From positions 62,001 through 126,000 of the forward strand of contig NZ_JABBGA010000006.1 in assembly GCF_012927165.1 (NCBI RefSeq): a DNA stretch of 64,000 nt, read 5' to 3'. Below the pieces are notes generated by a model. The model saw nothing but the letters and a program-made list of their open reading frames with translations. It was not told where the DNA came from and made no database searches. The DNA is from Zoogloea dura (GTDB lineage Bacteria; Pseudomonadota; Gammaproteobacteria; Burkholderiales; Rhodocyclaceae). Both the position numbers and the translations under genes were made by a program. Of this stretch, positions 34,653-44,107 are shown piece by piece (position 1 is the stretch's first letter; each line of letters opens with the position of its first letter).

Positions 34653-35517
34653 AGCGGGCCACCACTTCGTATTCGCCACCGATGACCAGCACCTCGCCTT
34701 CTCCGGCAAGGGCAGATCCGGGCAGCAGGCCGGGAAAGAACAGGATCTTCACGGTGGGCACCCGGGCCTCGAGGATCCAGTCGCCGAATTCGTCGGCCCG
34801 GTCCCGCGAGGTGGAGAAGGACACCACGTTGTTGAGGCGCAGCACGCAGGCCCGGTCGCGGCGGTCGCCGGCGATGACGCGCTGTTCGCTGAAGTCATTG
34901 ACGCCCCGCCACAGGGTGATGAAGTCCCGGGCGGGCTGGCCGAAGCGGGCGATGGCCCACTGGCAGTATTCGTAGAGCAGGTCGAGCTGCTGGTGGATGC
35001 AGTTGTTGTGGAAGCGGCTGCTGCCCTTTTCCTCGATGTAGGTGATCCAGGCCGGGGAGGGGAAGCGCCCGAGGGGGGCCTTGTGGAAGGTCGGGACCAG
35101 GCCGAAGCGGCTTTCCGCCCAGCCTTTCAGCACGGCGCCGGCGGCGGAGTTGGAGTCCAGCCCCCAGCCCTGCAGCAGCTTGAGGTAGCTGGAGCGGTGG
35201 CGCCCGCGCGGGTTGCTGCGGGTACCCGGTTCGGGCGGCGCCAGGCCGAAGACGATCTCCATGAAATGGCGGAACACCGCCGAGGCCGCCGGCAGGTCGC
35301 CGGCGGTGTCGAGCAGGCGGAACAGGCCCCGATGGGTCTCCCGCACGCCGGCAATGGTGATCGGCTGGGGATGGGCATTGAAGGCCGGGGAGCCGAGCAG
35401 GCCCACTGGCAGCCCGACCAGGTTGGTCGTGTACCAGCGGCCGGGCTCGGCCCCGCGGCCTTCGCCTGCCCATTCCTCGGCCGCTCCCCCGCTGCGGCGG
35501 GGTGAGGGCTCGTTCAT
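34645..35517 (-). CDS. draT: NAD+-dinitrogen-reductase ADP-ribosyltransferase DraT
   Basis: A 290-residue protein. DraT transfers ADP-ribose from NAD+ to an arginine of NifH (Arg about 102 here) when energy drops or ammonium appears. Family features seen are YTTNLVGLPVGLLGSPAFN near the start, RGRHRSSYLKLLQGWGLDSNS, and LWRGVNDFSEQRVI with LNNVVSFSTSRDRADEFG, which resembles the R-S-E type ADP-ribosyltransferase core. Its end overlaps draG. It probably shares the NifA/sigma-54 promoter at 36785. Confidence 0.93.
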   Translation of the reverse strand: MNEPSPRRSGGAAEEWAGEGRGAEPGRWYTTNLVGLPVGLLGSPAFNAHPQPITIAGVRETHRGLFRLLDTAGDLPAASAVFRHFMEIVFGLAPPEPGTRSNPRGRHRSSYLKLLQGWGLDSNSAAGAVLKGWAESRFGLVPTFHKAPLGRFPSPAWITYIEEKGSSRFHNNCIHQQLDLLYEYCQWAIARFGQPARDFITLWRGVNDFSEQRVIAGDRRDRACVLRLNNVVSFSTSRDRADEFGDWILEARVPTVKILFFPGLLPGSALAGEGEVLVIGGEYEVVARYA

Positions 35518-35544
35518 GGGGCCTGTTCCGGAGTCAGACCGGGA

Positions 35545-36132
35545 TCAGACCGGACGGTTGGCGCCGAGGTCGCGGATCGGGCCCATGATCTTCAGGCCTT
35601 CCTCGTAGGTCAGCGGGGTGTAGGTGGCCGAGAACTTGGTGGCGCCATTGGCCACGGCGTCCAGCTTGCCGGCGGTGTCGAACTTCTTGAGGTCGTTCTT
35701 TTCCAGGTACAGGAGCTCGAGGGTCTCGTTGTACACGGTGGCCTCGTCGATCGGCAGCACGGTGTAGCTGATTTCGCCGAGCTTGACGGTGTACTTCTTG
35801 GACAGGTCGATGTTGTCGCAGAAGACGATGTACTTGCCGGTGGGCACGAAGTAGGGGCCGAGGACTTCGTGCACCAGGGCCAGGTATTCGAAGGACAGCA
35901 GGAAGCTGCTGAAGAAGGGGATGGTCTTGCCATCGTCACAGACCATCATGACCTGGTCGGTGACGATTTCCGGCGGACGCTTTTCGTCGGCGAACTGCTC
36001 GGCGAACTTCAGGGCGACGTCGCCGCGGAAGCCGTAGCGGCCGGCCTTCTTGGTTTCTCCCTTGAAGACCGGGTTGAGCAGGCGGCCCTTTTCGTCCAGG
36101 TCGAGGATGGCATTAGCGAGGGTGGTGGTCAT
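35545..36132 (-). CDS. Protein of unknown function in the draTG operon
   Basis: 195 residues from ATG 36132, which has AAGGA seven bases upstream; the open frame reaches 36150, but that start overlaps the RBS. I do not recognise the family. The protein is rich in aromatic residues and beta-prone segments (YGFRGDVALKFAEQF, MMVCDDGKTIPFFSSFLLSFEYLALV, KYIVFCDNIDLSKKYTV). It has two cysteines and no export signal. It overlaps the globin gene by 20 bases and precedes draT by 27 bp, so it is probably expressed with the switch genes. Confidence 0.75.
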   Translation of the reverse strand: MTTTLANAILDLDEKGRLLNPVFKGETKKAGRYGFRGDVALKFAEQFADEKRPPEIVTDQVMMVCDDGKTIPFFSSFLLSFEYLALVHEVLGPYFVPTGKYIVFCDNIDLSKKYTVKLGEISYTVLPIDEATVYNETLELLYLEKNDLKKFDTAGKLDAVANGATKFSATYTPLTYEEGLKIMGPIRDLGANRPV

Positions 36133-36715
36133 GACTGCTTCCTTTGTCATTGCGGATGAAATCGGCGGTCTTCAAGAACGCACGGGTGAGTTGATTCTTC
36201 AGGTCCGGGTCGGTGACGACTTCGTCGAGGGCGCCGCTCATGCACAGCATCCAGGCGTCCCGCTCGGCGGCGCCGATGGAGAAGGGCAGGTGCTTGCGGC
36301 GCAGGCGGGGGTGGCCACGCTCGACGGAGTACAGCTGGGGGCCGCCGGTCCATTCGGTGAGGTAGCGCACCAGCACCTCCTTGACCGGGGCCAGGTTGGG
36401 CCCGTGCATGGCGCGGATGCCGGCCGCTTCGGGCAGGCTGTCCATGCGTGCGTAGAAGCTGTCCACCAGGCGTTCGATGGCGGCGCTGCCGCCCAGGCGT
36501 TCGAAGTGGGGATTGTTGGCCGAAGCATCGTCTGCGGCAGGAGGGGACGCCACTGAGGACGCCACCGAGGGTGCCGGCTCGGCATGCGCGGCGGCCTGCA
36601 CGGGCGCCGGCTCGCCATAGACGGGAACGGCCCAGCCGTCGCGCCGCATATAGCCCACCACCACCCGGGCGGGGCAGGGGGGCAGGGCGTCGGCGGGGGT
36701 GTCCGGCTTGCTCAT
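36113..36715 (-). CDS. Truncated haemoglobin, group II-like, with N-terminal extension
   Basis: 200 residues from ATG 36715. The last 130 form a truncated globin: FERLGGSAAIERLVDSFYARM (Tyr B10), RGHPRLRRKHLPF with the haem-ligating His F8, and AERDAWMLCM with the Trp G8 typical of group II. The first 65 residues are a Pro/Ala-rich extension including VVVGYMRRDGWAVPVYGEPAP, not part of the globin fold. Such globins bind O2 or NO. As first gene of the draTG operon it may scavenge O2 or NO or sense them for nitrogenase, which is inference. Confidence 0.85.
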   Translation of the reverse strand: MSKPDTPADALPPCPARVVVGYMRRDGWAVPVYGEPAPVQAAAHAEPAPSVASSVASPPAADDASANNPHFERLGGSAAIERLVDSFYARMDSLPEAAGIRAMHGPNLAPVKEVLVRYLTEWTGGPQLYSVERGHPRLRRKHLPFSIGAAERDAWMLCMSGALDEVVTDPDLKNQLTRAFLKTADFIRNDKGSSHDHHPR

Positions 36716-36784
36716 GATCTTGACTCCAGGTTTGCGGCGGGCCGGCGACCGGGTGTGTCGGGGCCGTTTCTCCACCTTCTATAG

Positions 36785-36799
36785 GCAATTGTTGTGCCG
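36785..36799 (-). promoter_or_regulatory. Sigma-54 promoter of globin-draTG-nifO operon
   Basis: On the minus strand the bases read CGGCAC-AACAA-TTGC, matching TGGCAC-N5-TTGC except for the first base. It lies 70 bp before the globin ATG and faces away from nifH. Confidence 0.8.
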
Positions 36800-36902
36800 C
36801 TCCCCCCGGAGGCGTTTCGGATTTCCGGTAATTCCTTTTGGATCAGTTATTTGAGGCTTTGTGTCGGGCTTTTGTAGGAGCGTCGTCGCGGCTTTGCGAA
36901 TC

Positions 36903-36918
36903 TGTGTCCTTCCTGACA
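36903..36918. promoter_or_regulatory. NifA upstream activator site 1 (nifH/draT intergenic)
   Basis: TGTGTCCTTCCTGACA fits TGT-N10-ACA. It lies between the two divergent sigma-54 promoters and is the nearer of the two sites to the draTG side. Confidence 0.65.
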
Positions 36919-36931
36919 GCGCTGGGGTCTT

Positions 36932-36947
36932 TGTCACATTCCACACA
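36932..36947. promoter_or_regulatory. NifA upstream activator site 2 (nifH/draT intergenic)
   Basis: TGTCACATTCCACACA fits TGT-N10-ACA, with a core nearly identical to the iscS site. It is 80 bp upstream of the nifH -24 box. An AT-rich stretch (about 36976-37021) between it and the promoter is a plausible IHF bending region. Confidence 0.85.
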
Positions 36948-37027
36948 AAGCCGGACAGGCCTGTCTGAATGCTTCGTAAAACTATTATTTCTTTATAAAA
37001 CAAAGAAATAGAAATTTATTTCGAGGC

Positions 37028-37043
37028 TGGCACGGCGATTGCT
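37028..37043 (+). promoter_or_regulatory. Sigma-54 promoter of nifHDK
   Basis: TGGCACGGCGATTGCT is a full match to the -24/-12 consensus. The transcript would have a leader of about 150 nt before the nifH ATG. Confidence 0.92.
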
Positions 37044-37169
37044 GAATGATCGTCGCACCGATCAAGGCTTGCCGCAGCGTGTGAATACGAAGAGCAAAAC
37101 GGACGCGAAAGGCTGCATTCCGGTTGCAAGGTAAATGGGTCCCAACACCCGGAATTCGTCAGTGAGTGA

Positions 37170-38084
<915 letters not shown>

Positions 38085-38087
38085 GGC

Positions 38088-38199
38088 GTCGAGAGTCGAG
38101 GGTCGAGAGTCGGGGCGGATCGTCCCGGCTCTCCCCCCGGAGCCTCGCGGCTCCGTCCGGAACGACCCGATCTCGACTCTCCGCTCTCTACTCTCGACT
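38088..38199 (+). other. Structured nifH-nifD intercistronic region
   Basis: GTCGAGAGTCGAGGGTCGAGAG at the left is answered by an imperfect complement ending CTACTCTCGACT at the right, with an inner GGAGCC-TCGC-GGCTCC hairpin. It fills most of the 144-bp gap. A role in mRNA stability or partial termination, raising NifH over NifDK, is inferred. Confidence 0.6.
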
Positions 38200-38228
38200 T
38201 ACCGATTTGAAATACAAGGAGCGATGAA

Positions 38229-39677
38229 ATGAGTCTGACCGTTGATGAAAACAAGGCACTCATCGAAGAAGTGCTCAAGGCCTACCCGGAAAAGACCGCC
38301 AAGAAGCGCGCCAAGCACCTGGGCACCTTCGAGGATGGCAAGCCGGATTGCGGCGTCAAGTCCAACATCAAGTCCCTGCCGGGCGTGATGACGATCCGTG
38401 GCTGTGCCTACGCCGGTTCCAAGGGCGTGGTGTGGGGCCCGATCAAGGACATGATCCACATCTCCCACGGCCCCGTCGGCTGCGGCCAGTATTCCTGGGC
38501 CTCCCGCCGCAACTACTACATCGGTGAAACCGGCATCGACACCTTCGGGACGATGCAATTCACCTCCGACTTCCAGGAAAAGGACATCGTCTTCGGCGGC
38601 GACAAGAAGCTGGAGAAGATCATCGACGAGATCGAGGTCCTGTTCCCCCTGAACAAGGGCATCACCGTCCAGTCCGAATGCCCGATCGGCCTGATCGGCG
38701 ACGACATCGAAGCGGTGTCGAAGAAGAAGGCCAAGGAATACGTCGGCAAGACCATCGTTCCGGTGCGTTGCGAAGGCTTCCGCGGGGTCAGCCAGTCCCT
38801 CGGCCACCACATCGCCAACGACGCGGTGCGCGACTGGGTCTTCGACAAGGTCGATCCGAACAAGAACGCGTTCGAATCCACCCCCTACGACGTGGCCATC
38901 ATCGGTGACTACAACATCGGTGGCGACGCCTGGTCGAGCCGCATCCTGCTCGAGGAGATGGGCCTGCGCGTGATCGCCCAGTGGTCCGGCGACGGCACCA
39001 TCGCCGAGCTGGAGAACACCCCCAAGGCCAAGCTCAATGTGCTGCACTGCTACCGCTCGATGAACTACATCAGCCGGCACATGGAAGAGAAGTACGGGAT
39101 CCCCTGGGTCGAGTACAACTTCTTCGGCCCGACGATGATCGAGAAGAGCCTGCGCGAGATCGCCAGCCACTTCGACGACACCATCAAGGCCAACACCGAG
39201 AAGGTCATCGCCAAGTACCGCGGCATGGTTGATGAAGTCATCGCCAAGTACAAGTCCCGCCTGGAAGGCAAGAAGGTCATGCTCTTCGTCGGTGGCCTGC
39301 GCCCCCGTCACGTGATCGGCGCCTACGAGGACCTGGGCATGGAAGTGGTCGGCACCGGCTACGAATTCGGCCACAACGACGACTATCAGCGCACCACGCA
39401 CTACGTCAAGGACGGCACGCTGATCTACGACGACGTCACCGGCTACGAGTTCGAGAAGTTCGTCGAGAAGGTCCAGCCCGACCTGGTCGGCTCCGGCATC
39501 AAGGAAAAGTACGTCTTCCAGAAGATGGGCGTGCCCTTCCGCCAGATGCACAGCTGGGACTACTCCGGCCCGTACCACGGCTACGACGGTTTCGCGATCT
39601 TCGCCCGTGACATGGACATGGCGATCAACTCGCCGGTCTGGGGCCTCACCAAGGCTCCGTGGAAGAAGGCTGCCTAA
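38229..39677 (+). CDS. nifD: Nitrogenase MoFe protein alpha chain NifD
   Basis: 482 residues, normal NifD length. P-cluster cysteines are visible in [18 protein letters not shown] and [14 protein letters not shown]. FeMo-co ligands are Cys in [16 protein letters not shown] (counterpart of Cys275 in Azotobacter) and His in [13 protein letters not shown] (counterpart of His442). With NifK it forms the alpha2beta2 enzyme that reduces N2. It follows nifH after a structured 144-bp gap and precedes nifK by 66 bp, where GGCGGGGC-TCTG-GCCCCGCC forms a hairpin. Confidence 0.99.
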   Translation: MSLTVDENKALIEEVLKAYPEKTAKKRAKHLGTFEDGKPDCGVKSNIKSLPGVMTIRGCAYAGSKGVVWGPIKDMIHISHGPVGCGQYSWASRRNYYIGETGIDTFGTMQFTSDFQEKDIVFGGDKKLEKIIDEIEVLFPLNKGITVQSECPIGLIGDDIEAVSKKKAKEYVGKTIVPVRCEGFRGVSQSLGHHIANDAVRDWVFDKVDPNKNAFESTPYDVAIIGDYNIGGDAWSSRILLEEMGLRVIAQWSGDGTIAELENTPKAKLNVLHCYRSMNYISRHMEEKYGIPWVEYNFFGPTMIEKSLREIASHFDDTIKANTEKVIAKYRGMVDEVIAKYKSRLEGKKVMLFVGGLRPRHVIGAYEDLGMEVVGTGYEFGHNDDYQRTTHYVKDGTLIYDDVTGYEFEKFVEKVQPDLVGSGIKEKYVFQKMGVPFRQMHSWDYSGPYHGYDGFAIFARDMDMAINSPVWGLTKAPWKKAA

Positions 39678-39743
39678 TTCCTCTTCCGGGCGGGGCTCTG
39701 GCCCCGCCGCCCCGCCCTGATTACTGATTCTAGGAGTGCTGTC

Positions 39744-41303
39744 ATGCCCCAAAATGTTGATAAGGTCCTCGACCACGAAAACCTGTTCCGCGAGCCGGAA
39801 TACAAGGCGATGTTCGACAACAAGCGGAGCCAGTTCGAGTTCCGCGTGCCTGCCGAAGAGCTGGCCAAGCAGATCGAATATGCCAAGACCTGGGAATACC
39901 GTGAGAAGAACTTCGCCCGCGAAGCCCTGACGGTCAACCCCGCCAAGGCCTGCCAGCCGCTGGGCGCCGTGTTCGCCGCCGTCGGCTTCGAGAAGACCCT
40001 GCCCTTCGTGCATGGCTCCCAGGGTTGCGTGGCCTACTACCGTTCCCACTTCTCCCGTCACTTCAAGGAACCGACCTCCTGCGTCAGCTCCTCGATGACC
40101 GAAGATGCGGCGGTGTTTGGCGGCCTCAACAACATGATCGACGGCCTGGCCAACACCTACAACCTGTACAAGCCCGAGATGATCGCCGTGTCCACCACCT
40201 GCATGGCCGAGGTGATCGGTGACGACCTGGACGCCTTCATCAAGACGTCCAAGCAGAAGGGCTCCATCCCGGCCGAGTTCGACGTTCCCTTTGCCCACAC
40301 CCCGGCCTTCGTCGGCAGCCACATCACCGGCTACGACAACGCGCTGCAGGGCATCATCAAGTACTTCTGGGACGGCAAGGCCGGCCAGGGCACGGCCCTG
40401 ACCCGCATCCCCAACGAGTCGATCAACTTCATCGGCGGCTTCGACGGCTTCGTCTGCGGCAACCTGCCGGAGATCCGCCGCATGCTCGACCTGATGGGCG
40501 TTGAGCACACCATCCTGTGCGATCCGTCCGACGTGTGGAACACCCCCACCGACGGCGAATTCCGCATGTACGACGGTGGCACCACCAAGGCCCAGGTTGA
40601 AGCCGCGATCAACGCCAAGGCCACCATCAGCTTCCAGGGCTACTCCACCGAGAAGACCATGAAGCTGATCAAGGAGCATGGCCACGACACGACCAGCTTC
40701 CATCACCCGATGGGCGTGACCGGCACCGATGCCTTCCTGATGAAGGTTTCCGAGCTGACCGGCAAGCCGATCCCGAAGGAGCTGGAGCTCGAGCGCGGCC
40801 GCCTGGTCGATGCCATCGCCGACAGCCAGGCCCACCTGCACGGCAAGAAGTTCGCCCTCTACGGGGACCCGGACCTCATGCTGGGCATGACCGCCTTCCT
40901 GCTGGAACTCGGTGCCGAGCCGGTCCATGTGCTCTCCACCAACGGCGACAAGGAGTGGGCCGAGAAGGTCCAGGCCCTGCTGGACGCCAGCCCCTTCGGC
41001 AAGAACTGCAAGGCCTACCCCAAGGCCGACCTGTGGCACATGCGTTCCCTGCTCTTCACGGAGAAGGTGGATTTCCTGATCGGCAACACCTACGGCAAGT
41101 ACCTCGAGCGTGACTGCGGCACCCCGCTGATCCGCCTGGGCTTCCCGATCTTCGATCGCCACCACTACCACCGTTTCCCCATCTGGGGTTACCAGGGCGG
41201 CCTGCGTGTCCTGACCATGCTGCTCGACGAGTACTTCGAGGCCCTCGACGCCAACACCAACGGCATCGGGACCACCGACTACTCCTACGACATCATCCGC
41301 TGA
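39744..41303 (+). CDS. nifK: Nitrogenase MoFe protein beta chain NifK
   Basis: 519 residues, the normal size for the long-N-terminus group I NifK. P-cluster cysteines occur in [21 protein letters not shown] and [11 protein letters not shown]. It begins [23 protein letters not shown], typical for betaproteobacteria. An AGGAG RBS precedes the ATG. A terminator follows 14 bp after the stop, and an FeSII-like ferredoxin gene follows that. Confidence 0.99.
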   Translation: MPQNVDKVLDHENLFREPEYKAMFDNKRSQFEFRVPAEELAKQIEYAKTWEYREKNFAREALTVNPAKACQPLGAVFAAVGFEKTLPFVHGSQGCVAYYRSHFSRHFKEPTSCVSSSMTEDAAVFGGLNNMIDGLANTYNLYKPEMIAVSTTCMAEVIGDDLDAFIKTSKQKGSIPAEFDVPFAHTPAFVGSHITGYDNALQGIIKYFWDGKAGQGTALTRIPNESINFIGGFDGFVCGNLPEIRRMLDLMGVEHTILCDPSDVWNTPTDGEFRMYDGGTTKAQVEAAINAKATISFQGYSTEKTMKLIKEHGHDTTSFHHPMGVTGTDAFLMKVSELTGKPIPKELELERGRLVDAIADSQAHLHGKKFALYGDPDLMLGMTAFLLELGAEPVHVLSTNGDKEWAEKVQALLDASPFGKNCKAYPKADLWHMRSLLFTEKVDFLIGNTYGKYLERDCGTPLIRLGFPIFDRHHYHRFPIWGYQGGLRVLTMLLDEYFEALDANTNGIGTTDYSYDIIR

Positions 41304-41317
41304 GCACCGCGGAAGGG

Positions 41318-41343
41318 GGGAGGCCTGCGGGCCTCCCTTTTTT
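41318..41343 (+). terminator. Terminator after nifK
   Basis: GGGAGGCC-TGCG-GGCCTCCC is followed by six T residues. The FeSII-like gene starts 32 bp later without a visible promoter, so readthrough is likely and this may act as an attenuator. Confidence 0.8.
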
Positions 41344-41374
41344 CACTTATGCAATTGGTAAAGGTAAAGCCATC

Positions 41375-41722
41375 ATGGCCAACATCACCTTCAGCTCGCC
41401 CAAGATGAAGAAGGACGTCACCGTCTATGCCACCGCCGGTGACACCCACACCCTGCTGCTGATCGCCCAGAACAACAAGATTCCGGTCGAGTTCGAGTGC
41501 GAAAACGGCGAGTGCGGCTCCTGTTGCGTCGAGGTCCAGATCCTCTCCAACAAGACCCCGATGGGCATCGCCCTGACCGAAAAGGAAAAGGTGGCACTGC
41601 GCCTGGCTGGCAAGATCACCAAGGAGCAGATCGCCGACGCCGAAGAGAAGGACCTGCCGCCCCCGTACCGGCTGGCCTGTCAGTTCATCGCCCGTAACGA
41701 GGACGTGCTGGTCAAGTTCTGA
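41375..41722 (+). CDS. FeSII (Shethna)-like [2Fe-2S] ferredoxin
   Basis: The 115-residue protein resembles the Azotobacter FeSII protective protein. It starts ITFSSPKMKKDV and has FECENGECGSCCVEV, a helical lysine-rich insertion (LTEKEKVALRLAGKITKEQ), then DLPPPYRLACQF and EDVLVKF. In Azotobacter, FeSII binds oxidised nitrogenase and holds it in an inactive, protected complex during O2 stress. The insertion that binds nitrogenase is what separates it from ordinary ferredoxins, and it is present here. Its position next to nifK fits that role. An extra Cys beside the cluster motif (SCC) is unusual. Confidence 0.85.
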   Translation: MANITFSSPKMKKDVTVYATAGDTHTLLLIAQNNKIPVEFECENGECGSCCVEVQILSNKTPMGIALTEKEKVALRLAGKITKEQIADAEEKDLPPPYRLACQFIARNEDVLVKF

Positions 41723-41786
41723 CCCGTCCTGCAGCCCCCGCCGGTCGGGGGCTGTACCGTATCCATCGCCCGCCGGGAGTGCCGCC

Positions 41787-42020
41787 ATGCCGATCTACGA
41801 TTTCCACTGCCTGTCCTGCGACCGGGTCTTCGAACGCATCGTCCGCGCCGACGCGCTGCCGGCCTGCCCCCACTGTGGTGCCGCGCAGGTCGAAAAACTG
41901 GTGTCGATGCCCGCCGCGCCCGGCAAGTCTGCCGCCATCATCGCCAGCGGGCGCAAGCAGGCCGCCAGGGAAGGGCACTTCAGCAACTACAGCAAGGCCG
42001 ACAAGGCCAGGGTGAAGTAA
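41787..42020 (+). CDS. FmdB-type zinc-ribbon protein
   Basis: 77 residues. MPIYDFHCLSCDRVFE and CPHCG form the two CxxC knuckles of the FmdB/regulatory zinc-ribbon family; the rest is a basic tail. Proteins of this kind are small, common and mostly uncharacterised. It follows the FeSII-like gene by 64 bp, so it could be the last gene of the nifHDK transcript or independent. Confidence 0.85.
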   Translation: MPIYDFHCLSCDRVFERIVRADALPACPHCGAAQVEKLVSMPAAPGKSAAIIASGRKQAAREGHFSNYSKADKARVK

Positions 42021-42037
42021 AAGAAATACACCCTCGC

Positions 42038-42066
42038 GGGAATAAACCCGCCACTGCCTCCGTTTA
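42038..42066 (+). promoter_or_regulatory. Candidate ECF sigma promoter
   Basis: GGGAATAAA (-35 type) and CGTTTA (-10 type) are separated by about 15 bp, 36 bp before the lipoprotein gene. The GGAATAA/CGTTT form is common for ECF sigma factors that autoregulate, and one is encoded just downstream. Confidence 0.55.
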
Positions 42067-42101
42067 CCCCGTGTAAGCCCAACACGCCAACGGAGGCCAT
42101 C

Positions 42102-42500
42102 ATGAACATCAAGAACACCGCACTGCCCCTCATCCTGTCCGCCCTGCTGAGCGCCTGCGCCGGCTATGGCGCCATGGCGGCCGCACCCGCACGCGTGGCG
42201 GACGGCGTCCTCACCGACGGCAAGGGCATGACCCTCTACGTCTTCGACAAGGACACCGCCGGCAGCGGCAAGAGCGTCTGCAACGGCCCCTGCGCCACCA
42301 ACTGGCCGCCCCTGATGGTGATGGAGGGCGAGGCCGGCGGGGCCGATTACAGCGTCGTCACCCGCGACGACGGCGGCAAGCAGTGGGCCTTCAAGGGCAA
42401 GCCGCTGTACCGCTGGCTGAAGGACCAGAAGCCGGGCGACAAGACCGGCGACGGCTTCAACAAGGTCTGGCACGCCGCCACCCCCACCCTCACCCCCTGA
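42102..42500 (+). CDS. COG4315-type secreted repeat lipoprotein
   Basis: 132 residues with a lipoprotein-like signal (LILSALLSACAGYG, candidate lipobox Cys about 19). It has two copies of the COG4315 motif: DGKGMTLYVFDKDTAGSGKSVCNGPCATNWPP and the later WAFKGKPLYRWLKDQKPGDKTGD. This family is frequently next to ECF sigma/anti-sigma pairs in betaproteobacteria and probably acts in the envelope; no activity is known. Confidence 0.82.
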   Translation: MNIKNTALPLILSALLSACAGYGAMAAAPARVADGVLTDGKGMTLYVFDKDTAGSGKSVCNGPCATNWPPLMVMEGEAGGADYSVVTRDDGGKQWAFKGKPLYRWLKDQKPGDKTGDGFNKVWHAATPTLTP

Positions 42501-42530
42501 GTCCGCCCGTCCGGTCGCATACTCTCCGCC

Positions 42531-43031
42531 ATGGACAGCACCGCGATCCTTGCCGAACTGCCGCGCCTGCGCCGCTACGCGCGGGCGCTGGTGGGCGACA
42601 AGGCGGCCGCCGACGACCTGGTCCAGGACACCCTGGAGCGTGCCTGGTCGCGGCTGGCCCGCTGGCGCCCGGGCAGCGATCTGCGGACCTGGCTGTTCGC
42701 CATCATGCACAACCTGCGTATCGACCAGCTGCGCCACGGAGCGCCGGAGTGCGTGCCCATCGACGAGGAGGCGCACGTGCTGCCGGTGCGTGCGTCCCAG
42801 AGCGACCGCATCGAGCTGGACAACCTGGCCGAAGCCCTGGCCCAGGTGCCCGAGGAGCAGCGCGCCGTGTTGCTGCTGATTTCCCTTGAGGAAATGAGCT
42901 ATGCCGAGGTGGCTGCGACCCTCGACATCCCGCTCGGCACGGTGATGTCCCGCCTCTCCCGCGGCCGGGAGCGTCTGCGCCAGATCCTCACCGGAGACAG
43001 GGCGTCTCCCCGTCTGAGAGTCGTACGATGA
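42531..43031 (+). CDS. ECF RNA polymerase sigma factor
   Basis: 166 residues. Region 2 (DLVQDTLERAW, TWLFAIMHNLRID) and region 4 (MSYAEVAATLDIPLGTVMSRLSRGRERL) are both present, so it is a complete ECF sigma. It probably transcribes the COG4315 gene and itself from the promoter at 42038. The stop overlaps the next start by four bases, as is normal for a sigma/anti-sigma pair. Confidence 0.9.
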   Translation: MDSTAILAELPRLRRYARALVGDKAAADDLVQDTLERAWSRLARWRPGSDLRTWLFAIMHNLRIDQLRHGAPECVPIDEEAHVLPVRASQSDRIELDNLAEALAQVPEEQRAVLLLISLEEMSYAEVAATLDIPLGTVMSRLSRGRERLRQILTGDRASPRLRVVR

Positions 43032-43819
43032 ATGCCCCCGTCACCGATCCCGAGCTGAACGCCTTCCTGGATGGCGAACTCGCGCCGGCGCGGCGTGCCG
43101 AGGTGGAGCTCTGGCTGGCCGCTCATCCGGATGCCGTCATGCGCCTGGAGCACTACCTGGCGCAGCGCGAGGCCCTGCACCGGCTGTTCAACCCGGTGCT
43201 GGACGAAGCCCTGCCGGATGCGCTGCAACAGGCTGCCGTAGCTCCCGCGCCGCCCGGGTGGTGGCGCCGCTGGCCCTGGCAGCAGGTCGCGGCGGGCGTG
43301 CTGATGGCCTGCGTCGGGGCGGCGGGGGGCTGGTTTGCCCGGGATCACCAGGTGGTCGCACCCCTTGCGTCCACGGTGGCCAGCAGTGTTCCTCTGCCGC
43401 GCCAGGCCGCCGTGGCGCACGCCGTGTTCAGTCCCGATGTGAAGCGCCCGGTGGAGATCAGTGCCGAGCACGAAGATCAGTTGGTCACCTGGCTGTCGAA
43501 GCGCCTCGGTACGGCGGTGCGTCCGCCCCACCTGGGGCCCCTCGGCTTCGAGTTGATCGGTGGGCGCCTGCTGCCCGGCAACAACGGGCCGGTGGCCCAG
43601 TTCATGTATCACGACGCCAGCGGCCAGCGCCTGACCCTCTACGTCAGCACCGAAAACGCCGGCAACCGCGATGCCGCGTTCCGCTTCGCCCGGGAAGGGG
43701 CGGTCAATGTCTTCTACTGGATCGACGGCAGATTCGGCTACGCCCTGTCGGCCGGCATCCCCAAGGATGAGCTGGCAAGGGTGGCCACGGCGGTGTATGA
43801 GCAGCTGGAGCGGCGTTGA
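43028..43819 (+). CDS. Transmembrane anti-sigma factor
   Basis: 263 residues. The cytoplasmic N-terminus (PELNAFLDGELAPARRAEVELWLA) is a typical anti-sigma domain; one membrane helix follows near 84-104 (VAAGVLMACVGAAGGWF). The periplasmic part (about 105-263) is a sensing domain of the kind found in ChrR/RsiW-like anti-sigmas of this class. It should hold the adjacent sigma until an envelope or oxidative signal arrives. The signal is unknown. Confidence 0.85.
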   Translation: MNAPVTDPELNAFLDGELAPARRAEVELWLAAHPDAVMRLEHYLAQREALHRLFNPVLDEALPDALQQAAVAPAPPGWWRRWPWQQVAAGVLMACVGAAGGWFARDHQVVAPLASTVASSVPLPRQAAVAHAVFSPDVKRPVEISAEHEDQLVTWLSKRLGTAVRPPHLGPLGFELIGGRLLPGNNGPVAQFMYHDASGQRLTLYVSTENAGNRDAAFRFAREGAVNVFYWIDGRFGYALSAGIPKDELARVATAVYEQLERR

Positions 43820-43969
43820 GCTGCGGTCTGCCTGCGCGTAAATGGGCCCGTAGGGGCGACTTCAGTCACCCGGGGACTTCGATCAACGCATGATGAGCGG
43901 CTGCAGAGGGTGTTGTAAAACGCTGCGGTCGCGCCGAAGCGAATGTTGTTCAGGGCGTGTTGGTTATTC

Positions 43970-44039
43970 TGTGCCTGTGCTGGGCGAATTCCAGGCCAAT
44001 TCAACGCAAAACAACGGAACGCCGACCAGTAAAGGCACA
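43970..44039. repeat. Deleted repeat copy D
   Basis: Only 70 bp: the left tip TGTGCCTGTGCTGG is joined directly to the right end (GCGAATTCCAGGCCAATTC to CCAGTAAAGGCACA). The following 22 bp at 44053-44074 (AAAGCGCCGACAGCATCCCC...) match the flank of copy B. A GTAGGGGCGACTTCAG unit lies upstream at 43852. The 43820-44107 gap holds no gene. Confidence 0.75.
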
Positions 44040-44107
44040 CCAGCTAGAACCCAAAGCGCCGACAGCATCCCCCCGCAGGCCTAGACCGGTGGATTTTGCG
44101 ACACCCC

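Noticed and set aside
38199-41171. A 990-residue minus-strand open frame opposite nifDK
   Set aside because: A shadow of nifD and nifK, whose products are beyond doubt.
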